Of a DNA stretch of 64,000 nt, positions 48,401 to 55,723 are shown piece by piece. The notes beneath the pieces are model-generated. The model saw only the letters and a program-made list of their open reading frames with translations, searched no databases and was not told the origin of the DNA. Within the stretch, counting starts at the first letter, position 1. Every line of letters starts with the position of its first letter. The stretch is taken from the NCBI GenBank assembly GCA_913054135.1, contig CAJXJK010000001.1, positions 62,001-126,000 of the forward strand. Reading direction: 5' to 3'. This DNA comes from an uncultured Flavobacteriales bacterium. GTDB lineage: Bacteria > Bacteroidota > Bacteroidia > Flavobacteriales_D > Crocinitomicaceae. A program made the translations under genes and the position numbers.

Positions 48401-50215
48401 GGCACAGGAACTTCAATTTCACCTAGCCCATCAACTACAACAACCTATTATGTAAGAGCAGAAGGTACATGTAATACTACAGCCTGTGCTTCAGTTACGA
48501 TCACTGTCAACCCAGTTCCGAATGCAACCGTGACTTCTAGTGGAGCAGACATTTGTGATGGAGCAACTCTTAACCTTACAGGAACTCCGGCTGGAGGAAC
48601 TTGGTCAGTAACGAGTGGACCAGGAACAATTGCTACTGACGTATTATCAACAACAGGTGCTGGAATAATTAATTTAGAATACTCGGTAACAACATTAGGC
48701 TGTACAGGAACAGACACGCAATCCATTACTGTTCTGACAGCTTCAGACGGATCATGGACTTCTCCTGGAACTGTGTGCGAGACTGCAGGAATTCTTGATT
48801 TAAACACCTTAATTACTGGTGATGCCGGAGGTACTTGGTCAGGAACCGGAGTAACAGGCTCAAATTTTGATCCAACAGGACAAAACGGAAATACAATAAC
48901 CATAACTTATGATGTAGGAACAACCTGTCCTGATCAAGTTCAACATGATATCACAGTTGAAACTTCTGTAAGTGCAGCTTGGACTTTACCATCTGCGCTT
49001 TGTGAAAGTGATTCACCATTAGATTTAGCAACATTAGTGACAGGTTCTGCCGGAGGAAGCTGGACAGGTACTGGAATTTCAGGATCGAATTTTGATCCAG
49101 CTGGATTGGTTGGGATGAACACTGTTACCTATAATGTGGGTTCAGGAACATGTTCAGACATGCTAGCGCAAGACATTGAGGTTTTAGCTTCACCAATTGC
49201 CCCAACATTTGAAGCAGACGATAGTACTGTTTGTGCAGGCGCAACGGTAAACTTAACTGGATCTGGTTCAGGAACAGTTGATTATAACGTATACAGTGAT
49301 GCAGGTGGTACAACCTTATTAGGTACCGCACCATTAGCAGTAAATCCTACCGTAACTACAACTTACTATTTAGAAGCTGAAGGAACTAACGGCTGTGGTA
49401 ATATTGGTGGTTTACAACCATTGACAATTACTGTGACAGCCTTACCAACTTTAACTGTGTCTGCTGATCAAAACATTTGTCTTGGACAAGATGTAACCTT
49501 ACAAGCAACTGGTTCAGGAACTTTATTGTGGTCTACCACTGAAATAACTTCTGAAATAACGGTATCACCTAGTACAACAACCACCTATACAGTTTCATTA
49601 ACAGATGGAAATGGCTGTACGGCAAACGAATCTGTAGATGTGAATGTTCAATCTTCAGTTACAGTGAGTGCTGTTGATGACATTGCAATGACTGATGTCG
49701 ACGCCTTGGTGAATATTGATGTTGCGGCAAATGACAATGGAGACCCATTGACAGTTAGTATCATTGAGTCTCCGGCAAATGGAATCGCTTCGGTACAATC
49801 TGATGGTACGATTGATTATTTACCTCTTTCAGGATATATTGGGTCTGATTCCTTAACATATACTATTTGTGACGTTTTTTGTTCAACCCTTTGTGATACC
49901 GCAATCGTAAGAATTGAGATTCAGAGAGAAGAAGAATTATCTGTTCCTGGTGGATTCTCACCAAACGGAGATGGAATAAATGAGAACTTGGTGATTGAAG
50001 GTTTAGATGCTTATCCTGAAAACTCATTGACAATCTTTAATCGTTGGGGAGATATCATTTACACTTCGAGTCCATACAATAATGATTGGAGTGGACAGGC
50101 TGAAGGAGCGAGGACCATTACTGGTGATGTCGTCGTCACCGGAACCTATTTCTACATCTTAGAATTAGACGAGAATACAGAAGCACTTCACGGATCAATT
50201 GAAATTAAAAAATAA
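45434..50215 (+). CDS. Giant T9SS type B-sorted surface protein: N-terminal FTPNKGQ domain (DUF7948-like), SBBP repeats, Ig-like repeats, CTB domain
   Basis: 1593 aa; FTPNKGQIANEK; W.TYYGG and NPGGGAFF repeats; three EWY.GSCGGTS Ig-like repeats; C-terminal VPGGFSPNGDGINENLVIEGL...LTIFNRWGDIIYTSSPYNNDWSGQ. Confidence 0.92.
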   Translation: MNRFLIAFTFSAIVLSSSFAQERSSTPSRFSGFTPNKGQIANEKSEPLDSIDFKLEAAGVNAYFTPSGIVYHFYREYEKESSEYTKEEQEAYNRGDYNEVGKKVFFYRMDFRLIGANQEAEIKMEQESKSYTNYYLASCPEGITNVHSYSKVTYEEIYPNIDLVYLTENGELKYEFIVKPGGNIEDIQFKYDGADDMNLRDGNLEVANGFGPFMDKAPFSFYELESNEIESEYKIEDGIVGFKVEEYDASKTLVIDPTITWSTYYDNGGGSDFHANSAYDSDENMYLAYASYSSAWTTVNAGAGQYYDAIHDGSLDLVIVRFNSDMTLQWATYYGGDASDVLCGTGGDYGKTIDVSDNDDIYVGGHANSNPTTFPTLSSGVGGAWYQDQTNLKGGDNSFLLKFDQNGVRQWATLYQHTNVSTSGAGIRINGIKCNGDKVYFTGQTYQFSGFDIPIVSLGGAYNNSTFVGNQDVFLGRFSSDCILEWSTYFNSGNVAANGYQQGSDITFDASGNMILAGQVSNDNLGVNTVNPGGGAYYVTTVSGFIDHTITKFNTSLQPTWSTIIGGTDLDRVSEVSTDPSGNILVASRIVRDNVPTANPGGGAFFIGAHSGNDDGFIMKFTPGGVYTWGTYVGASTAFSSMTGIIGDENDNVYAIGYTQATNFPIQSNTGSYNQSTIGGSNDLVLMRFNSLGVNEWSTYYGGTLSETCYGIKIEPSTIANSCGFKQFFSPASQSTNTPTTNPGGGAFFEGTLSGTSSRMIVSYEEAGGSVGTAPTSISGTTTICSGSSTTLTQVGGSLGTGDTYEWYSGSCGGTSVGSGTSVMVSPTTTTTYYVRAEGTCGITACASVTVTVNPSSTAPTGITVDTNPLCPGGNTDLTVQGGSLGTGASFEWYTGSCGGTSAGSGATINVSPATTTTYYVRAEGTCNTTACASVTVTVNSESTAATSISSAQTTICDGDTETLTVSGGSLGTGATWEWYTGSCGGTSAGTGTSISPSPSTTTTYYVRAEGTCNTTACASVTITVNPVPNATVTSSGADICDGATLNLTGTPAGGTWSVTSGPGTIATDVLSTTGAGIINLEYSVTTLGCTGTDTQSITVLTASDGSWTSPGTVCETAGILDLNTLITGDAGGTWSGTGVTGSNFDPTGQNGNTITITYDVGTTCPDQVQHDITVETSVSAAWTLPSALCESDSPLDLATLVTGSAGGSWTGTGISGSNFDPAGLVGMNTVTYNVGSGTCSDMLAQDIEVLASPIAPTFEADDSTVCAGATVNLTGSGSGTVDYNVYSDAGGTTLLGTAPLAVNPTVTTTYYLEAEGTNGCGNIGGLQPLTITVTALPTLTVSADQNICLGQDVTLQATGSGTLLWSTTEITSEITVSPSTTTTYTVSLTDGNGCTANESVDVNVQSSVTVSAVDDIAMTDVDALVNIDVAANDNGDPLTVSIIESPANGIASVQSDGTIDYLPLSGYIGSDSLTYTICDVFCSTLCDTAIVRIEIQREEELSVPGGFSPNGDGINENLVIEGLDAYPENSLTIFNRWGDIIYTSSPYNNDWSGQAEGARTITGDVVVTGTYFYILELDENTEALHGSIEIKK
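47749..48513 (+). repeat. Three tandem ~255-bp repeats encoding Ig-like modules within the giant adhesin
   Basis: Repeated SLGTG..EWY.GSCGGTS.G.GTS...P.TTTTYYVRAEGTC..TACASVT.TVN at protein level, with clear DNA similarity. Confidence 0.85.
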
Positions 50216-50220
50216 GAAAC

Positions 50221-51159
50221 ATGAAAAACTTAAAAAGAACAGTCATTTTAGCTGCAGGCCTTTTCATAGCTTCTTCAGCACAAAGTCAAAACCAATTCCA
50301 TTTAACACAATATATGGTTCACCAACCATTTATTAATCCTGCCTCTATGGGTATGTTTGATAATATGAATGGATCCATTTTTTATAAAAATCAGTGGACA
50401 GGCTTTGATGGTGCGCCTAAATTAATTGGGTTCAACTTCAATACACCTTTGGGAACAGGAATGAAAAATCGTGTAGGATTAACAGTGGTTAATGATAGGA
50501 TTGGAGTAAATTCTGTCACCTCTATTTCAGGATCGTACGCTTATTCAATAAAAACTGGAACATCCTCAACATTATCTTTTGGTTTAGCCGCCACTTTAGG
50601 GCTGAGACAAAGTGATTTTGCAGATGTGAGTACAACCATAGTTGACCCTGAGTTTCAAGCAAACACACCAACCTTAGCTATGCCGAACTTTAAGTTTGGA
50701 GCATTTTACAAAGCGAAGAATTGGTATGTTGGAATGTCTTTACCAAATATGTTGAAGAACACAATTGAGTACACCAATGAATTTTCTGGTGCTACTTCAT
50801 TCGATCTTTCTGATTGGCACTTCTATTTACATGGTGGGTACTCATGGGCCATCAATGAGAATCTAGATTTGAATTCATCTACAATCTTCAAACATGTTTC
50901 TGGAGCTCCATTTCAAGTTGACATCAGTACCATGATGGTTATTAAGAAGAAATTTGGAATTGGAGTTAATTACAGAACTTCAAAAGATATTTCAGGACTA
51001 TTGAGATTTAGATTGAACCCTATGTTAGAGATGGCTTATGCCTATGATTATAACATAAGTGACATTAATAAGTTTTCTTCAGGATCACATGAGATCATGA
51101 TCATCTTTGACATTTATAATAAAGACAAGAAACCTGACCAGGCAATGCCTAGGTACTAG
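50221..51159 (+). CDS. PorP/SprF family type IX secretion membrane protein
   Basis: QFHLTQYMVHQPFINPASMGMFDNMNGSIFYKNQWTGFDGAPK signature; directly downstream of the CTB protein. Confidence 0.93.
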   Translation: MKNLKRTVILAAGLFIASSAQSQNQFHLTQYMVHQPFINPASMGMFDNMNGSIFYKNQWTGFDGAPKLIGFNFNTPLGTGMKNRVGLTVVNDRIGVNSVTSISGSYAYSIKTGTSSTLSFGLAATLGLRQSDFADVSTTIVDPEFQANTPTLAMPNFKFGAFYKAKNWYVGMSLPNMLKNTIEYTNEFSGATSFDLSDWHFYLHGGYSWAINENLDLNSSTIFKHVSGAPFQVDISTMMVIKKKFGIGVNYRTSKDISGLLRFRLNPMLEMAYAYDYNISDINKFSSGSHEIMIIFDIYNKDKKPDQAMPRY

Positions 51160-51172
51160 GATTGGATATTAT

Positions 51173-51228
51173 AAAAACAAAAGCCGGTCAAATAAGTTAG
51201 CTTCTACCAAAACTTATTTGAACCGGCG
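51173..51228 (-). terminator. Strong hairpin with U-rich tail on the minus strand, downstream of SSB gene 51296
   Basis: Minus strand reads GCCGGTTCAAATAAGTT-loop-AACTTATTTGACCGGC-TTTTGTTTTT (16-17 bp stem with one bulge). Confidence 0.7.
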
Positions 51229-51295
51229 TCAAGTTTCTCTTTGTGTTCAGGGCGATCAATCTCGCGCTTGTAGCCACCCCTCTCCTACCTAAGAT

Positions 51296-51763
51296 TTAAC
51301 TTGCTTTCTTTAAAGACGCGCGTTCTGCCTTATTTTTTGCAGATAATGCTTTCACTTGATTTTTCTTAACCTCTTTAATTTGCTCAGGTGTAGGCATCTT
51401 AATGGTTAACTGAGCACTTTCTTTTCTTTTTTGCTTTGCGTTTATGAGTAAAACCTCATTCACTTGAATCTCGGTCATCCTTTTATTCAGACCATCATTC
51501 CCTCTAAAGAGTCTATTAACCAGCTTGCCATCAACCGCCATGAGCTGTCCTTTTTTGACGAATTTCTCAATGAGTTCAGCTTTCTTTCCCCAAGCGACAA
51601 TGTTATGCCATTGGGTTTCTTTTCTCTTGCCATTGACTTCTAAATAAGTTGAAGAAGTGGCCAAGGAGAATTTTGCTAGTTTGACTCCGTTTTCAAATGT
51701 TCTTATGATTGGCGTATTTCCGGCTCTGCCGATTAAGTTTACTGCGTTTTGTAATTTGTTCAT
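51296..51763 (-). CDS. ssb: Single-stranded DNA-binding protein, basic tail
   Basis: NLIGRAGNTPIIRTFENGVKLAKFSLATS, KRKETQWHNIVAWGKKAELIEKFVKKGQLMAVDGKLVNR. Confidence 0.9.
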   Translation of the reverse strand: MNKLQNAVNLIGRAGNTPIIRTFENGVKLAKFSLATSSTYLEVNGKRKETQWHNIVAWGKKAELIEKFVKKGQLMAVDGKLVNRLFRGNDGLNKRMTEIQVNEVLLINAKQKRKESAQLTIKMPTPEQIKEVKKNQVKALSAKNKAERASLKKAS

Positions 51764-51766
51764 TTT

Positions 51767-51815
51767 GTTTCGTGTTTCGTGTTTCGTGTTTCGTGTTTCG
51801 TGTTTCGTGTTTCGT
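51767..51815. repeat. Tandem heptanucleotide repeat (GTTTCGT)x7
   Basis: Seven perfect 7-bp units read directly from sequence; fills the spacer between SSB start and four-helix-bundle stop. Confidence 0.97.
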
Positions 51816-52180
51816 TACTTAAATGTGTTGGATTGCTGGTGATTAATAAAACCGCTCAAAATCATTTTACCTCTTTGAATGTTAAGCAAAGAAATTTCAA
51901 ATGCTGCATCCCCGATAAAACCGAATTCTTTAGCCAAGATTAATTGGCATTCGACTTCATATAAGGATCCTCTTGAAATGTAGAAGAAGCGAAGTCTGTC
52001 TTTTCTATGTCTTCTTCCGCAGCCCTCGGCCAAATTTGAAATCGTTGAAACGGCAGCCCTTCGAATTTGAGAAGTTAATCCGAATCGTTCATCCTTCGGA
52101 AACAACCTTGTGTTTGCATAAATCATTTTATTGACTTTGAGCAGTTGAGTCCAAACATCTAATTTTTTAAAATCATCCAT
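51815..52180 (-). CDS. Four-helix-bundle protein (23S rRNA intervening-sequence/Avd-like family)
   Basis: FKKLDVWTQLLKVNKMIYANTRLFPKDERFGLTSQIRRAAVSTISNLAEGCGRR...FFYISRGSLYEVECQLILAKEFGFI. Confidence 0.92.
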   Translation of the reverse strand: MDDFKKLDVWTQLLKVNKMIYANTRLFPKDERFGLTSQIRRAAVSTISNLAEGCGRRHRKDRLRFFYISRGSLYEVECQLILAKEFGFIGDAAFEISLLNIQRGKMILSGFINHQQSNTFK

Positions 52181-52277
52181 ATTCAATTGGTTTATTCGAA
52201 CGGAAGGCAATAGTCGTATCCCTGAGTTGACTGTCCGAAAACGAATCACGGAATACGACATTGTCTCCCCTACACAT

Positions 52278-52634
52278 CTAATTCTCAACTACCTCTTGCT
52301 CTTTATTCCCCAACATCAAAACCTCACTTACCACAACCTCAGTTCTGAACCTCTTCTCTCCTTCTTTCGTCTCATATGAACGAGTGACTAATTTTCCTTC
52401 AACTGCGATTTCTTGCCCTTTCTTAATATACTTTTCAAAGACGTCTGCTTGTTTCCCCCATGCAGTTAATGAATGCCATTGTGTTTCTTGAACTTTTTCG
52501 CCTTGTGCGTTTTTATAAAAATCATTAGTTGCCAACCTTACTTTTGCCAACTTGTTTCCGTTTTCAAATGAAACTATCTCTGGAGCTAATCCTAAGTTCC
52601 CGATCAATTGTACTTTGTTTCTTAAATTATTCAT
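52278..52634 (-). CDS. ssb: Single-stranded DNA-binding protein, short form
   Basis: NKVQLIGNLGLAPEIVSFENGNKLAKVRLATNDFYKN, TQWHSLTAWGKQADVFEKYIKKGQEIAVEGKLVTRSYE; start corrected to ATG 52634. Confidence 0.9.
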   Translation of the reverse strand: MNNLRNKVQLIGNLGLAPEIVSFENGNKLAKVRLATNDFYKNAQGEKVQETQWHSLTAWGKQADVFEKYIKKGQEIAVEGKLVTRSYETKEGEKRFRTEVVVSEVLMLGNKEQEVVEN

Positions 52635-52758
52635 AATGTGTGTTTTTGTGCTCACCTGATTTTGTTTAGTGCGGTTCGCTAGTTTGTAAATAAATGCTTG
52701 TCGTTTGTTTCGACATGGCAAAGGAATGACATCTTCAAATCAACAACCGTACTTTAAC

Positions 52759-52786
52759 CGTTTGTTTACGTTTATTATACGTTTGT
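52759..52786. promoter_or_regulatory. Three helically phased direct repeats CGTTTRT
   Basis: CGTTTGT 52759, CGTTTAT 52769, CGTTTGT 52780 (10- and 11-bp spacing); a fourth CGTTTGT at 52702. Confidence 0.5.
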
Positions 52787-52934
52787 AAATATTTAAATAC
52801 AGTTAAATCATTACTATCAATGAAATATCTGAAATCAATTATTTAAACTTTTTTGTGTCGATTTATTCGTTTATCTTTAATTGGTATCTAAATTTCATAA
52901 ACCACTGTGTAGAATTTTGTAAAGAACAAAACAT

Positions 52935-53516
52935 ATGAGATCACTATTTCTAGCCACTCTTTTAATTTTTGTATCACTCTCGAGCAGTGCTCAAAGAGAC
53001 TCAATTTTAAGTTCGGGAACAATGTATGTGATGCAAAAGGACATGATTGGAGACACCTCAATTCTTTCTTATTCTAAAACTAATCTTACTGTAAAGTGTT
53101 TTATGATTAATGATGTGATTGATACTATTTACTCGGTGAATGAGAATGGTATCAAACTCAATCGCTTAAATAATGTCGGGCAGACTAAATTTATCGAGCT
53201 TTTACCGCACCTAAACATACCTGACTGGGAATTGTTATCCAGAGTTTTAAAGATGTATCCTGACCCTGTAAAACGTGAAACCGAGTTGAGTAAAATGGCT
53301 TATACATATCGCCAGTTGGTCATCAGTCGATTCGGAAACTTTAACGAAGATCTTGCGCTCATCAAAGCAAATGACAAGTTTGGGTACATAGATAGAAAAG
53401 GTCGAATCAAATGGGAACTTCTTTTTGAGAATGCCGGTGGTTTTGAAAACGGAGTTGCCCATATTCAAATGAATACCATTTGGTATGAACTTGATAAAGA
53501 TGGATTACTGAAGTAA
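52935..53516 (+). CDS. WG-repeat-containing secreted protein
   Basis: Signal peptide; ALIKANDKFGYIDRKGRIKWELLFENAGGFENGVAHIQMN. Confidence 0.7.
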   Translation: MRSLFLATLLIFVSLSSSAQRDSILSSGTMYVMQKDMIGDTSILSYSKTNLTVKCFMINDVIDTIYSVNENGIKLNRLNNVGQTKFIELLPHLNIPDWELLSRVLKMYPDPVKRETELSKMAYTYRQLVISRFGNFNEDLALIKANDKFGYIDRKGRIKWELLFENAGGFENGVAHIQMNTIWYELDKDGLLK

Positions 53517-53565
53517 AGTTTCCAAAATCTTTTGTCAGCAATCATTTTTCATTCATTCATTTCCT

Positions 53566-53588
53566 TATCTTTAGTAGGATTCTACTAA
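53566..53588 (+). promoter_or_regulatory. -7-like box TATCTTTA overlapped by perfect inverted repeat TTAGTAG-GATT-CTACTAA abutting the ATG
   Basis: Direct reading; 7-bp perfect palindrome 53571-53588. Confidence 0.5.
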
Positions 53589-55718
53589 ATGAAAAACTTA
53601 ATTTCTGTCATTGCCATACTCGCATTGAGTATAAGCAGCTTTGCCCAGCTGAGCGAAGATCAACAACAATATGTTGACTCTCTGAAACTTGACATTGAAA
53701 ATGCTACTCATGACACTACTCGAGCTGATCGATACCTAGGAATCTCAACTGTGTATTATTTAAATTCTCAGGGCGGTACCGTCTTCAGAGATATGGCTAC
53801 TAAAGCCCGAGAAATATCCGAAGAGAATCTAGCCAAAGAGATTTCACCTGCTGAACGAACCAAATTCTCATCCATACTTGCGGATGCAATAAATGCCATA
53901 GGCCTCCATCATTATTCAATAGGTGAAATAGAAGAAACTGAAAAGCTATTACTTCAGGCCGCCTCCATTCATTTTGAAAACAAGGATTACAGCAATCTTC
54001 TCACGATTTTATTCAATCTATCTGCTATGCATTCAGGAGTAGAAGACATTCCGAAATCAATGCAATACCTTGAAGTCGTAATTGAAATCGCACAAAGCAA
54101 AGAAGGTAGAAATGAAATGATTTTAGCTACGGCCTTGGCTCAAATGGGGCATGACACCTACTCTATTGACCCACAACTCTCGCAAAACTATCATCAAGCT
54201 TCTTATGATTTATTTGTAAGAACAGATGACAAACATGGACAGGCCCGACAACTTTTAAACTTAGGAGACCTACAGGCTGATCAAGAGAACTACAATAGCG
54301 CTCTAGAGTTCTACGAGCAGGCCCTAACCTTATCGATTGAAGATGGTGACAAGGTGAGCGAAATTTGGACTTATGCTTCTATGTCTGACATCTATGTGAA
54401 AACTGATACAGCACTTGCGATTTCATTCTATCAAAAAGCTCTCAGCATCAGTAAATCAATTGAACACACCGACATGATTTTGAGTAATCAAAATAACTTG
54501 TCAGAACTATACCTTGAAAGCGACTTTGATTCTTCAAAGTACTATGCTTACTTGAATGTGGATCTTTTAAATGATTATCGCGCAAGACCAGGAACTCAGC
54601 ATAAAATCAGTCGAATTTTAACTGAGGTGTATGAAAGAGATGGCAGATTTAAAGATGCTCTTAAAGAGCACAGAAAATACATCTCTTTAAAGGATAGTTT
54701 ATTTAATATTGAAAATAAGCAAGAAGTAATTCAGCAAAATTTGAGTTATGAGTACGCCACAAAGAAAGCCGTAGATGATAAAGAGAATGAAAAGAAGTTG
54801 GCTATTGAACGTAAAGACAAAGAAAAGCAGACGGTTATTACTTGGGCTGCCTCTGTCGGATTACTATTGTTACTGGTGTTCTCAGTTTTTATTTTTAACC
54901 GATTCAAGGTAACAAGTAAACAAAAAGTAGTAATTGAAGCGCAAACTCATCAAATCGTTGAGAGTATTAATTATTCTCAAAGGATTCAAAACTCTTTACT
55001 ACCTCAATTGGATGACATTGCTCAATCGTTCAAAAATCTCTTCATTTTTTATGAGCCAAAAGATATAGTATCAGGAGATTTTTATTGGTTTAAAGATTTC
55101 GAAGACCATCAAGTAATGGCTTGTGTTGATTGCACGGGTCATGGTGTTCCGGGCGGATTTATGAGTACAATGGGAAGTCTTTTACTGAACAAAGTTGTTA
55201 CAGGCGAAGAAAGTGATCCCGCAAAACTCTTAGCCACTTTAAATAAAGAAATCATAGAAACGCTTCACCAAGAAAGTGAAGATGGAATTCAAGACGGTAT
55301 GGATCTTTCGATATGTGTAATTGATAAGATTAAGAACCAAGTAAAGTTTTCGGGGGCCCGAAATGGCATAATGCTAATGAGAGAAAATGAGATTATCCGC
55401 TACAAGGCCGACTTGTTACCTGTAGGAGGAAATTATCTTAAAAAGGGGAAACCTATTGAAAGAATATTTAGCACACAGACCATTGATCTAAAGCCCAATG
55501 ACTGGATCTACATGTATACAGATGGATTTATGGAACAGTGCGGCATCTCAGAAAATTTGCCCATGAATTACAATCAGTTTCAAGAGGTATTACTTAAGCT
55601 AAATAGTCAATCTGAAAGGGATGCGAAGAACGAAATATTGAAAAATGATTTTGATGCATGGAGGGGCAGCATCAAGCAAAGTGATGACGTTCTAATAATT
55701 GGATTCCAGAAAAATTAA
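53589..55718 (+). CDS. TPR-TM-SpoIIE (PP2C) serine phosphatase, SiaA-like output
   Basis: TPR repeats; TM VITWAASVGLLLLLVFSVFIF; SINYSQRIQNSLLPQ, FYEPKDIVSGDFYWF, ACVDCTGHGVPGGFMS, DWIYMYTDGFMEQ, SDDVLIIGF. Confidence 0.92.
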   Translation: MKNLISVIAILALSISSFAQLSEDQQQYVDSLKLDIENATHDTTRADRYLGISTVYYLNSQGGTVFRDMATKAREISEENLAKEISPAERTKFSSILADAINAIGLHHYSIGEIEETEKLLLQAASIHFENKDYSNLLTILFNLSAMHSGVEDIPKSMQYLEVVIEIAQSKEGRNEMILATALAQMGHDTYSIDPQLSQNYHQASYDLFVRTDDKHGQARQLLNLGDLQADQENYNSALEFYEQALTLSIEDGDKVSEIWTYASMSDIYVKTDTALAISFYQKALSISKSIEHTDMILSNQNNLSELYLESDFDSSKYYAYLNVDLLNDYRARPGTQHKISRILTEVYERDGRFKDALKEHRKYISLKDSLFNIENKQEVIQQNLSYEYATKKAVDDKENEKKLAIERKDKEKQTVITWAASVGLLLLLVFSVFIFNRFKVTSKQKVVIEAQTHQIVESINYSQRIQNSLLPQLDDIAQSFKNLFIFYEPKDIVSGDFYWFKDFEDHQVMACVDCTGHGVPGGFMSTMGSLLLNKVVTGEESDPAKLLATLNKEIIETLHQESEDGIQDGMDLSICVIDKIKNQVKFSGARNGIMLMRENEIIRYKADLLPVGGNYLKKGKPIERIFSTQTIDLKPNDWIYMYTDGFMEQCGISENLPMNYNQFQEVLLKLNSQSERDAKNEILKNDFDAWRGSIKQSDDVLIIGFQKN

Positions 55719-55723
55719 TTGAT

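Noticed and set aside
48448-48903. 151-aa minus-strand ORF inside the giant adhesin
   Set aside because: Antisense shadow of a Gly/Thr-rich repetitive coding region; Pro/Val-rich translation with no domain-like character.
51107-51292. 61-aa plus-strand ORF after PorP/SprF
   Set aside because: Overlaps the end of PorP/SprF out of frame and runs through the hairpin; more likely non-coding trailer.
51767-51815. Heptamer array considered as a CRISPR-like repeat
   Set aside because: Units are contiguous 7-bp tandem repeats without spacers, and no cas genes are present.
51657-51842. 61-aa plus-strand ORF with VSCFVFR repeats
   Set aside because: Peptide repeats are simply the translation of the (GTTTCGT)n array.
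51296-52634. Diversity-generating retroelement because of the Avd-like four-helix bundle
   Set aside because: No reverse transcriptase, no TR/VR repeat pair and no C-type-lectin target in the window.
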